Numbered from the stretch's first letter, positions 13,797-25,378 are shown. The stretch is 64,000 nt of DNA from Dillenia suffruticosa (GCA_033439265.1 JAVTVX010000016.1:17840701-17904700), one strand, 5' to 3'. Program-made: numbers and translations. Notes: generated by a model from the sequence alone, not told the origin.

Positions 13797-14884
13797 TGCA
13801 TGTGTATTTTTCATTTTCCTTTGGTAAAAAAATATTTTCGAGAAAGAAACTTGCTCTCACTCGTAACCGGCCAAGAATAGACAAGGTCCTAACTGGTGAT
13901 TCAACCAACTTTAATGGGCCATTAGATGTCACATTCCAAGTGCATCTGGTGTGGTGGTATCATAGTACCCTCCCACGGTACTAACTGTGTTCGATTCCCC
14001 GAATGCGCATGCATGTGTATTTTTCATTTTCCTTTGGTAAAAATATATTTTCAAGAAAGAAACTCGCTCTTACTCATGACTGGCAAAGAATAACCAAGGT
14101 CCTAACTGGTTATTCAACCAGGTTTAATGGGCAACTAGATGTGACATTCAAAGTACATCTGGTGTAGTGGTATCATAATACCCTCCTACGTTTCTGACTG
14201 GGGTTCGATTCCCTAGATGCGCATGTATGTGTATTTTTTATTTTCCTTTTGCAAATAAAATTTTCAAGGAAGAAACTCGCTCCCACTCATTGCCGAAAAA
14301 GAATAGTCAAGGTCAGTTTTAACGGGGCATTACATGTTACATTCCAAGTGTATCTGGTGTAGTGGTATCGTAGCACCGTCCCATGGTACTGACCAGGGTT
14401 CGATTCCCCGGATGCGCATGCATGTGTATTTTTCATTTTCCCTTTGCAAATAAATTTTATAGAAAGAAATTTAGTCTCCCAATGCCCACATTAGACACAG
14501 CTTGTGCTCTATAAAGAATAGTCTTGTTTAAAGTAGTCGTTTAACCAGCTTCAGTAGGCCATTAGATTTGACATTCCAAGTGCAACTGGTGTAGTGGTAT
14601 CAGAGTAACCTTCTACGGCATTAGCAGGTCAATCAAGCAGCTTTAACGGGCCATTAAATGTGACATTCCAAGCACATCTGGTGCAGTGGTATCATAGTAC
14701 CCTCCCACGGGATAGACCGGGGTTCTATTCCCTCAATGTGCATGCATGTGTATTTTTCATTTTCCTTTCATAAATAAAAATTTCATGAAAGAGACTCACT
14801 ATCACTCGTGGCCGGCAAAGAATACTCAAGGTCCTAACTAGTCATTCAACCATCTTTAACGGGCCATTAAATGGGACATTCAAG

Positions 14885-14955
14885 GCGCATCTGGTGTAGT
14901 GGTATCATAGTACCCTCCCACGGTACTGACCAGGGTTCGATTCCCTGGATGCGCA
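14885..14955 (+). tRNA. tRNA-Gly(CCC), intact with compensatory T-stem change
   Basis: It matches the canonical copy except in the T stem, where cgggg/ccccg has become caggg/ccctg. The inner G-C pair is replaced by A-T and full pairing is kept. Acceptor, anticodon stem, loop (CCC) and B box ggttcgattcc are intact, and TTTTTT follows about 11 nt downstream. The paired double change suggests either past constraint on structure or an ancient alternative allele. Confidence 0.72.
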
Positions 14956-16426
14956 TGCATGTGTATTTTTTATTTTCCTTCCGTAAATAAATTTTTCATG
15001 AAAGAAACTTGGTCTCATTCGTGGCCGAAAAAGAATAGTCAAGGTCCTAACTGGTCATTCAACTAGCTTTAACGGGCCATTACACGTGACATTCCATGTG
15101 CATTTGGTGCAATGGTATCATTGTACCCTCCCATGGTACTAACCCGAGTTTGAATCCCCGGATGCGCATGCAAGTGTATTCCAACCGCATCTAGTGTACT
15201 AGTATCATAGTACCCTCCCATGGTACTGACCAGGGTTTGATTCCCCGGTTGTGCACACATGTGTATTTCTCCCTTGTGCCCCATAAAGAATAGTCAAGGT
15301 CTTAACTGGTGATTTAACCAGCTTTAACTTACCATTAGATGTGACATCTCAAAGGCATCTGGGGTAGTGGTATCTTAGTACCCTCCCATGGCATTGACCA
15401 AGGCTCGATTCCCCAAATGTGCATTGATGTATATTTTTCATCTTCCTTTCATAAACAAAATTTTCTCAAAAGAAACTCATTCTCCTAGCTGTATTAGACT
15501 CAACTTGTGCCCGACAAGAAACGGTCAACTCCTAACTGGTCATTTAACCTGCTTTAATAGGTCGTTAGATGTGTCATTCCAAGTGTGTTTGCTGTAGTGA
15601 TCCCATAGTGCACTCCCATGGTGCTGACCAGGGTTCGATTCCCCAGATGGGCATGTATGAGCATTTTTCATTTTCCTTTCATAAAAAAAATTTTTTGGAA
15701 AGAAACTCGTTCTCACTTGTGCCCAACAAAGAATAGTCAAGTTCTTAACCGATCATTTAACCAGCTTTAACTGGCCTTTAAATATGGCAATCCAAGCTCA
15801 TCTGGTGTAGTGGTATATAGTATACTCCCACGGTACCGACCATGCTTCGATTCCCCAGATGCACATGCATGTGTATTTTTTATTTTCCTTTTGTAAATAA
15901 ATTTTCTCAAAAGAAACCCATACTCCCTATGATAACATTAGGCACAGCTTGTGCTTGGCAAAGAATAGTTTTGTCCTTGTCTATTAGATGTGACATTCCT
16001 AAAGCATTAGGTGTACTGGTATCATAGAACCCTCCCACGGTACAAACCGGGGTTAGGCTCCTTGGACGCGCATGCATGTGTATTTTTCATTTTCAATTTG
16101 TAAATAAAGTTTTCATGAAAGAAACTTGCCCTCACTTGAGGCCGGTAGAGAATAGTCAAGGTCTTAATTGGTCATTCAACCAGCTTTAAGGGGTCGTTAG
16201 ATGTGAGATTCCAAGTGTATCTGATGTAGTGGTATCATAGTACCCTCACACGGTACTGACCGGGGTCTAATTCCTTGGATGCGCATGCATGTATGCTTTT
16301 CATTTTCCTTTCGTAAATAAATTTTCAAGAAAGAAACTCGCTCTCACTCTTGGCCGACAAAGAATAGCCAAGGTCCTAACTGGTTATTCAACCAGCTATA
16401 AGGGGATAGTAGATGTGACATTCCAA

Positions 16427-16497
16427 GCGCATCTGGTGTAGTGGTATCATAGTACCCTTCCACGGTACTGACCAAGGTTCGATTCACCGAATGCGCA
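16427..16497 (+). pseudogene. tRNA-Gly-like copy with anticodon TCC, T arm decayed
   Basis: The anticodon loop reads cttccac, so the nominal anticodon is TCC, still glycine. The T stem (caagg/caccg) and the last acceptor pair are mismatched, so this is probably a pseudogene. Confidence 0.55.
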
Positions 16498-16740
16498 TGT
16501 ATGTGTATTTTTCATTTTCCTTTCGCAAATAAAATTTTCAAGGGAGAAACTCGCTCCCACTCATTGCCGAAAAAGAATAGTTAAGGTCTTAACTGGTCAT
16601 TCAACTTGCTTTAACGGGGCATTACATGTTACATACCAAGTGCATATGGTGTAGTGGTATCGTAGCATCGTCCCATGGTACTGACCAAGGTTCGATTCCC
16701 CGGATGTGCATTAGATGTGACATTAGATGTGACATTCCAA

Positions 16741-16811
16741 GCGCATCTGGTGTAGTGGTATCATAGTACCCTCCCACGGTACTGACCGGGGTTCGATTCC
16801 CCGGATGCGCA
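16741..16811 (+). tRNA. tRNA-Gly(CCC), canonical intact copy at a rearrangement junction
   Basis: All 71 nt are identical to the canonical copies (acceptor gcgcatc/gatgcgc, anticodon CCC, T arm with loop ttcgatt). It is followed by gtttttc as terminator. Unlike the other copies it sits between two joints. Upstream, the preceding unit is cut after gatgtgcatt and gatgtgacatt is repeated. Downstream, the trailer stops at cattttaattcaac and jumps straight into caagtgagttt of a type-1 unit. It therefore has a short, recombinant flank but keeps its upstream CCAA and terminator. Confidence 0.85.
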
Positions 16812-17263
16812 TGCATGTGTGTTTTTCATTTTAATTCAACCAAGTGAGTTTGCTGTAGTGATCTCATAGTGCACTCCCATGGTGCTGACCGGGGTTCGAT
16901 TCCCCGCTTGGGCATGTATGTGCATTTTTCATTTTCCTTTCATAAAAAAATTTTTCTGAAAAGAAACTCGCTCTCACTTGTGCCCAACAAAGAATAGTTA
17001 AGTTCCTAACCGATCATTTAACCAGCTTTAACTGGCCTTTGAATATGGCAATCCAAGCTCATCTGGTGTAGTGGTATCATAGTATACTCCCACGGTACAG
17101 ACCAAGCTTCGATTCCCCAAATGCAAATGCATGTGTATTTTTTATTTTCCTTTTGTAAATAAATTTTCTCAAAAGAAACCCACACTCCCTATGACAACAT
17201 TAGGCACAGCTTGTGCTTGGCAAAGAATAGTTACGTCCTTGTCTATTAAATGTGACATTCCTA

Positions 17264-17334
17264 ACGCATTAGGTGTACTGGTATCATAGTACCCTCTCAC
17301 GGTACAAATCGGGGTTTGACTCCTTGGACGCGCA
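17264..17334 (+). pseudogene. tRNA-like copy with glutamate-type anticodon CTC (type-3 unit)
   Basis: The anticodon loop is ctctcac, giving nominal anticodon CTC (Glu). The anticodon stem is intact. The acceptor acgcatt/gacgcgc has two A-C mismatches, and the T arm (ggtttgactcc) departs from the B-box consensus. It is copied in each 2846-bp repeat and is most likely a pseudogene. Confidence 0.6.
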
Positions 17335-17475
17335 TCATGTGTATTTTTCATTTTCCATTTCTAAATAAAGTTTTCATGAAAGAAACTTGCTCTCACTCGA
17401 GGCCGGTAGAGAATTGTCAAGGTCTTAACTGGTCATTCAACCAGCTTTAATGGGCCGTTAGATGTGAGATTCCAA

Positions 17476-17546
17476 GCGCATTTGATGTAGTGGTATTATA
17501 GTACCCTCACACGGTACTGACCGGGGTCCAATTCCTTGGATGCGCA
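17476..17546 (+). pseudogene. tRNA-like copy with valine-type anticodon CAC (type-4 unit)
   Basis: The anticodon loop is ctcacac, giving nominal anticodon CAC (Val). The anticodon stem is fully paired; the acceptor pairs with one wobble; the T stem cgggg/ccttg pairs using G-U, but the loop is tccaatt instead of ttcgatt, which damages the B box. Counterparts occur at 20322, 23168, about 26013 and 28384. It derives from tRNA-Gly by point mutation and is probably not functional. Confidence 0.6.
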
Positions 17547-17641
17547 TGCATGTATGTTTTTCATTTTCCTTTCGTAAATAAAATTTTCAAGAAAGAAACT
17601 CGCTCTCACTCGTGGCCGACAAAGAATAGCCAAGGTCCTAA

Positions 17642-17657
17642 CTGGTCATTCAACCAG
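17642..17657 (+). other. Conserved spacer hairpin upstream of the tRNA (representative)
   Basis: The spacer reads ctggt-cattca-accag, an inverted repeat about 31-47 nt upstream of the tRNA, present with variation in most units (some read ctggtt-attc-aaccag). The 3' arm accag can instead pair with a downstream ctgg in units reading accagctttaactgg, giving two mutually exclusive hairpins. Function is unknown. Confidence 0.5.
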
Positions 17658-17688
17658 CTTTAATGGGACATTAGATGTGACATTCCAA

Positions 17689-17759
17689 GCGCATCTGGTG
17701 TAGTGGTATCATAGTACCCTCCCACGGTACTGACCGGGGTTCGATTCCCCGGATGCGCA
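17689..17759 (+). tRNA. tRNA-Gly(CCC), canonical intact copy in repeat A
   Basis: The fold is complete: acceptor gcgcatc/gatgcgc plus discriminator A, anticodon stem gtacc/ggtac with loop ctcccac (CCC), T stem cgggg/ccccg with loop ttcgatt. It is the only unit in this 2846-bp repeat with every stem intact, and the neighbouring units at 17476 and 17909 are already degenerate. The same base-perfect gene recurs at +2846 (20535) and +5692 (23381). It would decode GGG glycine codons if transcribed by pol III and aminoacylated. Confidence 0.86.
17696..17748 (+). promoter_or_regulatory. Internal pol III promoter: A box and B box (representative)
   Basis: The A box tggtgtagtgg spans 17696-17706 and the B box ggttcgattcc spans 17738-17748; both fit the plant tRNA consensus. 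CCAA at 17685-17688 lies where plant tRNA genes commonly have a CAA start motif. Most array units retain recognisable forms of both boxes, so the region holds a very dense set of potential TFIIIC sites. Confidence 0.75.
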
Positions 17760-17765
17760 TGCATG
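17758..17765 (+). promoter_or_regulatory. CATGCATG (RY-type) motif at the tRNA 3' end (representative)
   Basis: The tRNA acceptor end and trailer create gcatgcatg. CATGCA is the RY element bound by plant B3-domain factors. The motif recurs at the same place in most units. It may simply be part of the repeat consensus; no binding is shown. Confidence 0.4.
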
Positions 17766-17769
17766 TGTA

Positions 17770-17774
17770 TTTTT
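17770..17774 (+). terminator. Pol III oligo-T terminator (representative)
   Basis: Five consecutive T residues begin 11 nt after the tRNA discriminator base and would end a pol III transcript. Nearly all units have four to seven T at this position. Confidence 0.75.
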
Positions 17775-19686
17775 CATTTTCCTTCGGTAAAAAAATATTT
17801 TCAAGAAAGAAACTCGCTCTCACTCGTGATCGGCAAAGAATAAACAAGGTCTTAACTGGTCATTCAACCAGCTTTAATGGGCCATTAGATGTGACATTCC
17901 AAGTGCATTTGGTGTAGTGGTATCATAGTACCCTCCCACGGTACTGACCACGTTCGATTCCCCGGATGTGCATGCATGTGTTTTTTTCATTTTCCTTTGG
18001 TAAAATTATATTTTCAAGGAAGAAACTCGCTCCCACTCGTGGCCGGCAAAGAATAGCAAAGATCCTAACTGGTTATTCAACCAGCTTTAATGGGCCATTA
18101 GATGTGACATTCCAAGTGCATCTGGTGTAGTGGTATCATAGTACCCTCCCACGGTACTAACCGGGGTTTGATTCCTTGAATGTACATGTATGTGTATTTT
18201 TCATTTTCCTTTCATAAATAAAATTTTCAAGGAAGAAACTCGCTCCCACTCATTGCCGAAAAAGAATAGTCAAGGTCTTAACTGGTTATTCAACTTGCAT
18301 TAATGGGGCATTTCATGTTACATTCTAAGTGCATCTGGTGTGGTGGTATCGTAGCACCGTCCCACGGTACTGACCAGGGTTCGATTTCCCAGATGCGCAT
18401 GCAAGTGTATTTTTCATTTTCCCTTTGTAAATAAATTTTGCAGAAAGAAATTTAGTCTCCCAATGCCCACATTAGACACAGCTTGTGCTTGGAAAAGAAT
18501 AGTCTTGTCTAAAGTAGTCATTTAACTAGCTTTCGCAAGCTTTTAGATTTGTCATTCCAAGCACATCTGGTGTAGTGGTATCAGAGTAACTTTCTACGGC
18601 TTTAACAGGTCTTTCAAACAGCATTAATGGGCTATTAAATGTGACATTCCAAGCATATTTGGTGCAATGGTATCAAAGTACCATCCTATGGTACAGACCG
18701 GGGTTCTATTCCCTGAATATGCATGCATGTGTATTTTTCATTTTCTTTTCATAAATAAAATTTTCATGAAAGGGACTCACTGTCACTCGTGGCCGGCAAA
18801 GAATAGTCAAGGTCCTAACTAGTCATTCAACCATCTTTAACGGGCCATTAGATGGGACATTCGAGGCGCATCTGGTGTAGTGGTATCATAGTACCCTCCC
18901 ACGATACTGACCAAGGTTCGATTCCCTAGATGTGCATGCATGTATATTTTTTATTTTCCTTCCGTAAATAAATTTTTCATGAAAGAAACTTGCACTCACT
19001 CGTGGCTGGAAAAGAATAGTCAAGTTCCTAACTGGTCATTCAACTAGCTTTAACGGGCCATTACACGTGACATTCCATGCGCATTTGGTGCAGTGGTATC
19101 GTAGTACCCTCCCACGATATTGACCAGGGTTCGATTCCCCGGATGCGCATGCATGTGTATTTTTTTGTTTTCCTTCCGTAAGTAAAATTTTCTTGGAAGA
19201 AACTCACTCTCACTTGTGCCCCACAGAGAATAGTCAAGGTCCTAACTGGTGATTTAACCAGCTCTGACTAGACATCATATGTGACTTTCCAAGCGCATCG
19301 AGTGTACTAGTATCATAGTACCCTCCCATGGTACTGACCAGGGTTTGATTCCCCAGTTGTGCACACATGTGTATTTCTCACTTGTGCCCCATAAAGAATA
19401 GTCAAGGTTTAACTGGTGATTTAACCAGCTTTAATTTGCCTTTAGATGTGACATCCCAAGGGCATCAAGGGTAGTAGTATCTTAGTACCCTCCCATGGCA
19501 TTGACGAGGGCTCGATTCGCCAAATGTGCATTGATGTATATTTCCCATCTTCTTTTCATAAACAAAATTTTTTCAAAAGAAACTCGTTCTCCTAGCTATA
19601 TTAGACTCAACATATGCCCGAGAAGAAACAGTCAACTCTTAACTGGTCATTTAACCTGCTTTAATAAGTCATTCGATGTGTCATTC

Positions 19687-22532
19687 CAAGTGAGTTTGCT
19701 ATAGTGATCTCATAGTGCACTCCCATGGTGCTGATCGGGGTTCGATTCCCCGCCAGGGCATGTATGCGCATTTTTCATTTCCCTTTCATAAAAAAATTTT
19801 TCTGAAAAGAAACTCGCTCTTACTTGTGCCCAGCAAAGAATAGTTAAGTTCTTAACCGATCATTTAACCAGCTTTAACTGGCCTTTGAATATGGCAATCC
19901 AAGCTCATCTGGTGTAGTGGTATCATAGTATACTCCCACGGTACCGACCAAGCTTCGATTCCCCAAATGCACATGCATGTGTATTTTTTATTTTCCTTTT
20001 GTAAATAAATTTTCTCAAAAGAAACCCACACTCCCTATGACAACATTAGGCACAGCTTGTGCTTGGCAAAGAATAGTTACGTCCTTGTCTATTAAATGTG
20101 ACATTCCTAACGCATTAGGTGTACTGGTATCATAGTACCCTCTCACGGTACAAATCGGGGTTTGACTCCTTGGACGCGCATCATGTGTATTTTTCATTTT
20201 CCATTTCTAAATAAAGTTTTCATGAAAGAAACTTGCTCTCACTTGAGGCCGGTAGAGAATTGTCAAGGTCTTAACTGGTCATTCAACCAGCTTTAATGGG
20301 CCGTTAGATGTGAGATTCCAAGCGCATCTGATGTAGTGGTATTATAGTACCCTCACACGGTACTGACCGGGGTCCAATTCCTTGGATGCGCATGCATGTA
20401 TGTTTTTCATTTTCCTTTCGTAAATAAAATTTTCAAGAAAGAAACTCGCTCTCACTCGTGGCCGACAAAGAATAGCCAAGGTCCTAACTGGTCATTCAAC
20501 CAGCTTTAATGGGACATTAGATGTGACATTCCAAGCGCATCTGGTGTAGTGGTATCATAGTACCCTCCCACGGTACTGACCGGGGTTCGATTCCCCGGAT
20601 GCGCATGCATGTGTATTTTTCATTTTCCTTCGGTAAAAAAATATTTTCAAGAAAGAAACTCGCTCCAACTCGTGATCGGGAAAGAATAAACAAGGTCTTA
20701 ACTGGTCATTCAACCAGCTTTAATGGGCCATTAGATGTGACATTCCAAGTGCATTTGGTGTAGTGGTATCATAGTATCCTCCCACGGTACTGACCGCGTT
20801 CGATTCCCCGGATGTGCATGCATGTGTATTTTTCATTTTCCTTTGGTAAAATTATATTTTCAGGGAAGAAACTCGCTCCCACTCGTGGCCGGCAAAGAAT
20901 AGCCAAGATCCTAACTGGTTATTCAACCAGCTTTAATGGGCCATTAGATGTGACATTCCAAGTGCATCTAGTGTAGTGGTATCATAGTACCCTCCCATGG
21001 TACTAACCGGGGTTTGATTCCTTGAATGTACATGTATGTGTATTTTTCATTTTCCTTTCATAAATAAAATTTTCAAGGAAGAAACTCGCTCCCACTCATT
21101 GCCGAAAAAGAATAGTCAAGGTCTTAACTGGTTATTCAACTTGCGTTAACGGGGCATTACATGTTACACTCTAAGTGCATCTGGTGTGGTGGTATCGTAG
21201 CACGGTCCCACGGTACTGACCAGGGTTCGATTTCCCAGATGCGCATGCATGTGTATTTTTCATTTTGCCTTTGTAAATAAATTTTGCAGAAAGAAATTTA
21301 GTCTCCCAATGCCCACATTAGACACAGCTTGTGCTTGGCAAAGAATAGTCTTGTCTAAAGTAGTCATTTAACTAGCTTTTGCAAGCTTTTAGATTTGTCA
21401 TTCCTAGCACATCTGGTGTAGTGGTATCAGAGTAACTTTCTACAGCATTAACAGGTCTTTCAAACAGCATTAATGGGCTATTAAATGTGACATTCCAAGC
21501 ATATTTGGTGCAATGGTATCATAGTACCATCCTATGGTACAGACCGGGGTTCTATTCCCTGAATGTGCATGCATGTGTATTTTTCATTTTCTTTTCATAA
21601 ATAAAATTTTCATGAAAGGGACTCACTGTCACTCGTGGCCGGCAAAGAATAGTCAAGGTCCTAACTAGTCATTCAACCATCTTTAACGGGCCATTAGATG
21701 GGACATTCGAGGCGTATCTGGTGTAGTTGTATCATAGTACCCTCCCACGATACTGACCAATGTTCGATTCCCTAGATGTGCATGCATGTATATTTTTTAT
21801 TTTCCTTCCGTAAATAAATTTTTCATGAAAGAAACTTGCACTCACTCGTGGCTGGAAAAGAATAGTCAAGTTCCTAACTGGTCATTCAACTAGCTTTAAC
21901 GGGCCATTACACGTAACATTCCATGCGCATTTGGTGAAGTTGTATCGTAGTACCCTCCCACGGTACTGACCAGGGTTCGATTCCCCGGACGCGCATGCAT
22001 GTGTATTTTTTTGTTTTCCTTCCGTAAGTAAAATTTTCTTGGAAGAAACTCACTCTCACTTGTGCCCCACAGAGAATAGTCAAGGTCCTAACTGGTGATT
22101 TAACCAGCTCTGACTAGACATCAGATGTGACTTTCCAAGCGCATCGAGTGTACTAGTATCATAGTACCCTCCCATGGTACTGACCAGGGTTTGATTCCCC
22201 AGTTGTGCACACATGTGTATTTCTCACTTGTGCCCCATAAAGAATAGTCAAGGTTTAACTGGTGATTTAACCAGCTTTAATTTGCCTTTAGATGTGACAT
22301 CCCAAGGACATCAAGGGTAGTAGTATCTTAGTACCCTCCCATGGCATTGACGAGGGCTCGATTCGCCAAATGTGCATTGATGTATATTTCTCATCTTCTT
22401 TTCATAAACAAAATTTTTTCAAAAAAAACTCGTTCTCCTAGCTATATTAGACTCAACATATGCCCGAGAAGAAACAGTCAACTCTTAACTGGTCATTTAA
22501 CCTGCTTTAATAAGTCATTCGATGTGTCATTC
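19687..22532 (+). repeat. Higher-order repeat copy B (2846 bp)
   Basis: It has the same landmark, unit order and length as copy A. Long stretches, such as the segments around 17169-17351 and 20015-20197, have no amino-acid-level differences even though they are noncoding. The canonical tRNA-Gly(CCC) is at 20535. Confidence 0.88.
20535..20605 (+). tRNA. tRNA-Gly(CCC), canonical intact copy in repeat B
   Basis: It is identical over 71 nt to the copy at 17689, which lies exactly 2846 bp upstream: full acceptor, anticodon (CCC) and T-arm pairing, upstream CCAA and downstream TTTTT. Its upstream spacer (caaccagctttaatgggaca) is also unchanged, so gene and flank were copied together. Confidence 0.86.
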
Positions 22533-23380
22533 CAAGTGAGTTTGCTATAGTGATCTCATAGTGCACTCCCATGGTGCTGATCGGGGTTCGATTCCCCGCC
22601 TGGGCATGTATGCACATTTTTCATTTCCCTTTCATAAAAAAATTTTTCTGAAAAGAAACTCGCTCTTACTTGTGCCCAGCAAAGAATAGTAAAGTTCTTA
22701 TCCGATCATTTAACCAACTTTAACTGGCCTTTGAATATGGCAATCCAAGCTCATCTGGTGTAGTGGTATCATAGTATACTCCCACGGTACCGACCAAGCT
22801 TCGATTCCCCAAATGCACATGCATGTGTATTTTTTATTTTCCTTTTGTAAATAAATTTTCTCAAAAGAAACCCACACTCCCTATGACAACATTAGGCACA
22901 GCTTGTGCTTGGCAAAGAATAGTTACGTCCTTGTCTATTAAATGTAACATTCCTAACGCATAAGGTGTGTTGGTATCATAGTACCCTCTCACGGTACAAA
23001 TCGGGGTTTGACTCCTTGGACGCGCATCATGTGTATTTTTCATTTTCCATTTCTAAATAAAGTTTTCATGAAAGAAACTTGCTCTCACTCGAGGCCGGTA
23101 GAGAATTGTCAAGGTCTTAACTGGTCATTCAACCAGCTTTAATGGGCCGTAAGATGTGAGATTCCAAGCGCATCTGATGTAGTGGTATTATAGTACCCTC
23201 ACACGGTACTGACCGGGGTACAATTCCATGGATGCGCATGCATGTATGTTTTTCATTTTCCTTTCGTAAATAAAATTTTCAAGAAAGAAACTCGCTCTCA
23301 CTCGTGGCCGACAAAGAATAGCCAAGGTCCTAACTGGTCATTCAACCAGCTTTAATGGGACATTAGATGTGACATTCCAA

Positions 23381-23451
23381 GCGCATCTGGTGTAGTGGTA
23401 TCATAGTACCCTCCCACGGTACTGACCGGGGTTCGATTCCCCGGATGCGCA
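23381..23451 (+). tRNA. tRNA-Gly(CCC), canonical intact copy in repeat C
   Basis: It is identical over 71 nt to the copies at 17689 and 20535, with the same flanks and terminator. In this repeat too it is the only unit with every stem intact. Confidence 0.86.
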
Positions 23452-24770
23452 TGCATGTGTATTTTTCATTTTCCTTCGGTAAAAAAATATTTTCAAGAAA
23501 GAAACTCGCTCTCACTCGTGATCGGCAAAGAATAAACAAGGTCTTAACTGGTCATTCAACCAGCTTTAATGGGCCATTAGATGTGACATTCCAAGTGCAT
23601 TTGGTGTAGTGGTATCATAGTACCCTCCCACGGTACTGACCACGTTCGATTCCCCGGATGTGCATGCATGTGTTTTTTTCATTTTCCTTTGGTAAAATTA
23701 TATTTTCAAGGAAGAAACTCGCTCCCACTCGTCGCCGGCAAAGAATAGCAAAGATCCTAACTGGTTATTCAACCAGCTTTAATGGGCCATTAGATGTGAC
23801 ATTCCAAGTGCATCTGGTGTAGTGGTATCATAGTACCCTCCCACGGTACTAACCGGGGTTTGATTCCTTGAATGTACATGTATGTGTATTTTTCATTTTC
23901 CTTTCATAAATAAAATTTTCAAGGAAGAAACTCGCTCCTACTCATTGCCGAAAAAGAATAGTCAAGGTCTTAACTGGTTATTCAACTTGCATTAATGGGG
24001 CATTTCATGTTACATTCTAAGTGCATCTGGTGTGGTGGTATCGTAGCACCGTCCCACGGTACTGACCATTGTTCGATTTCCCAGATGCGCATGCAAGTGT
24101 ATTTTTCATTTTCCCTTTGTAAATAAATTTTGCAGAAAGAAATTTAGTCTCCCAATGCCCACATTAGACACAGCTTGTGCTTGGAAAAGAATAGTCTTGT
24201 CTAAAGTAGTCATTTAACTAGCTTTTGCAAGCTTTTAGATTTGTCATTCCAAGCACATCTGGTGTAGTGGTATCAGAGTAACTTTCTACGGCTTTAACAG
24301 GTCTTTCAAACAGCATTAATGGGCTATTAAATGTGACATTCCAAGCATATTTGGTGCAATGGTATCAAAGTACCATCCTATGGTACAGACCGGGGTTCTA
24401 TTCCCTGAATGTGCATGCATGTGTATTTTTCATTTTCTTTTCATAAATAAAATTTTCATGAAAGGGACTCACTGTCACTCGTGGCCGGCAAAGAATAGTC
24501 AAGGTCCTAACTAGTCATTCAACCATCTTTAACGGGCCATTAGATGGGACATTCGAGGCGCATCTGGTGTAGTGGTATCATAGTACCCTCCCACGATACT
24601 GACCAAGGTTCGATTCCCTAGATGTGCATGCATGTATATTTTTTATTTTCCTTCCGTAAATAAATTTTTCATGAAAGAAACTTGCACTCACTCGTGGCTG
24701 GAAAAGAATAGTCAAGTTCCTAACTGGTCATTCAACTAGCTTTAACGGGCCATTACACGTGACATTCCAT

Positions 24771-24841
24771 GCGCATTTGGTGCAGTGGTATCGTAGTACC
24801 CTCCCACGGTACTGACCAGGGTTCGATTCCCCGGATGCGCA
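24771..24841 (+). pseudogene. Near-intact tRNA-Gly(CCC) copy (type-12 unit)
   Basis: The acceptor gcgcatt/gatgcgc has one wobble pair, the anticodon stem and loop are intact (CCC) and the B box is ggttcgattcc. One A-C mismatch lies in the T stem (caggg/ccccg). It could be weakly functional; I call it a probable pseudogene. Confidence 0.5.
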
Positions 24842-25378
24842 TGCATGTGTATTTTTTTGTTTTCCTTCCGTAAGTAAAATTTTCTTGGAAGAAACTCACT
24901 CTCACTTGTGCCCCACAAAGAATAGTCAAGGTCCTAACTGGTGATTTAACCAGCTCTGACTAGACATCAGATGTGACTTTCCAAGCGCATCGAGTGTACT
25001 AGTATCATAGTACCCTCCCATGGTACTGACCAGGGTTTGATTCCCCAGTTGTGCACACATATGTATTTCTCACTTGTGCCCCCTAAAGAATAGTCAAGGT
25101 TTAACTGGTGATTTAACCAGCTTTAATTTGCCTTTAGATGTGACATCCCAAGGGCATCAAGGGTAGTAGTATCTTAGTACCCTCCCATGGCATTGACGAG
25201 GGCTCGATTCGCCAAATGTGCATAGATGTATATTTCTCATCTTCTTTTCATAAACAAAATTTTCTCAAAAGAAACTCGTTCTCCTAGCTATATTAGACTC
25301 AACATATGCCCGAGAAGAAACAGTCAACTCTTAACTGGTCATTTAACCTGCTTTAATAAGTCATTCGATGTGTCATTC

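Larger units (their letters stand above)
10459..16840 (+). repeat. Older part of the tRNA-Gly array with shortened higher-order copies
   Basis: The order of unit types matches the 2846-bp higher-order repeat further right, with deletions. Using the unit-type-1 landmark (caagt..gtttgct), copies start near 11204, 12878, 15580 and 16841, giving periods of about 1674, 2702 and 1261 bp. The 12878 copy has nearly the full set of unit types in order; the 15580 copy jumps from type 5 to types resembling 8 and 5. Two canonical tRNA-Gly(CCC) genes (13726, 16741) and two structurally intact variants (12016, 14885) lie here. Confidence 0.7.
16841..19686 (+). repeat. Higher-order repeat copy A (2846 bp)
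   Basis: The copy begins at the landmark caagtgagttt and the next copy begins exactly 2846 bp later. It holds about 14 tRNA-like units with approximate starts 16845, 17055, 17264, 17476, 17689 (canonical), 17909, 18115, 18330, 18562 (lacks the T arm), 18655, 18865, 19079, 19296 and 19461. Unit types differ strongly from one another inside the copy but match their counterparts in copies B and C almost base for base, which is the signature of recent block amplification. Confidence 0.85.
22533..25378 (+). repeat. Higher-order repeat copy C (2846 bp)
   Basis: This is the third consecutive copy with a period of exactly 2846 bp. Scattered single-base differences from A and B are visible, for example in the type-3 unit near 22960. 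The canonical tRNA is at 23381. Confidence 0.88.
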
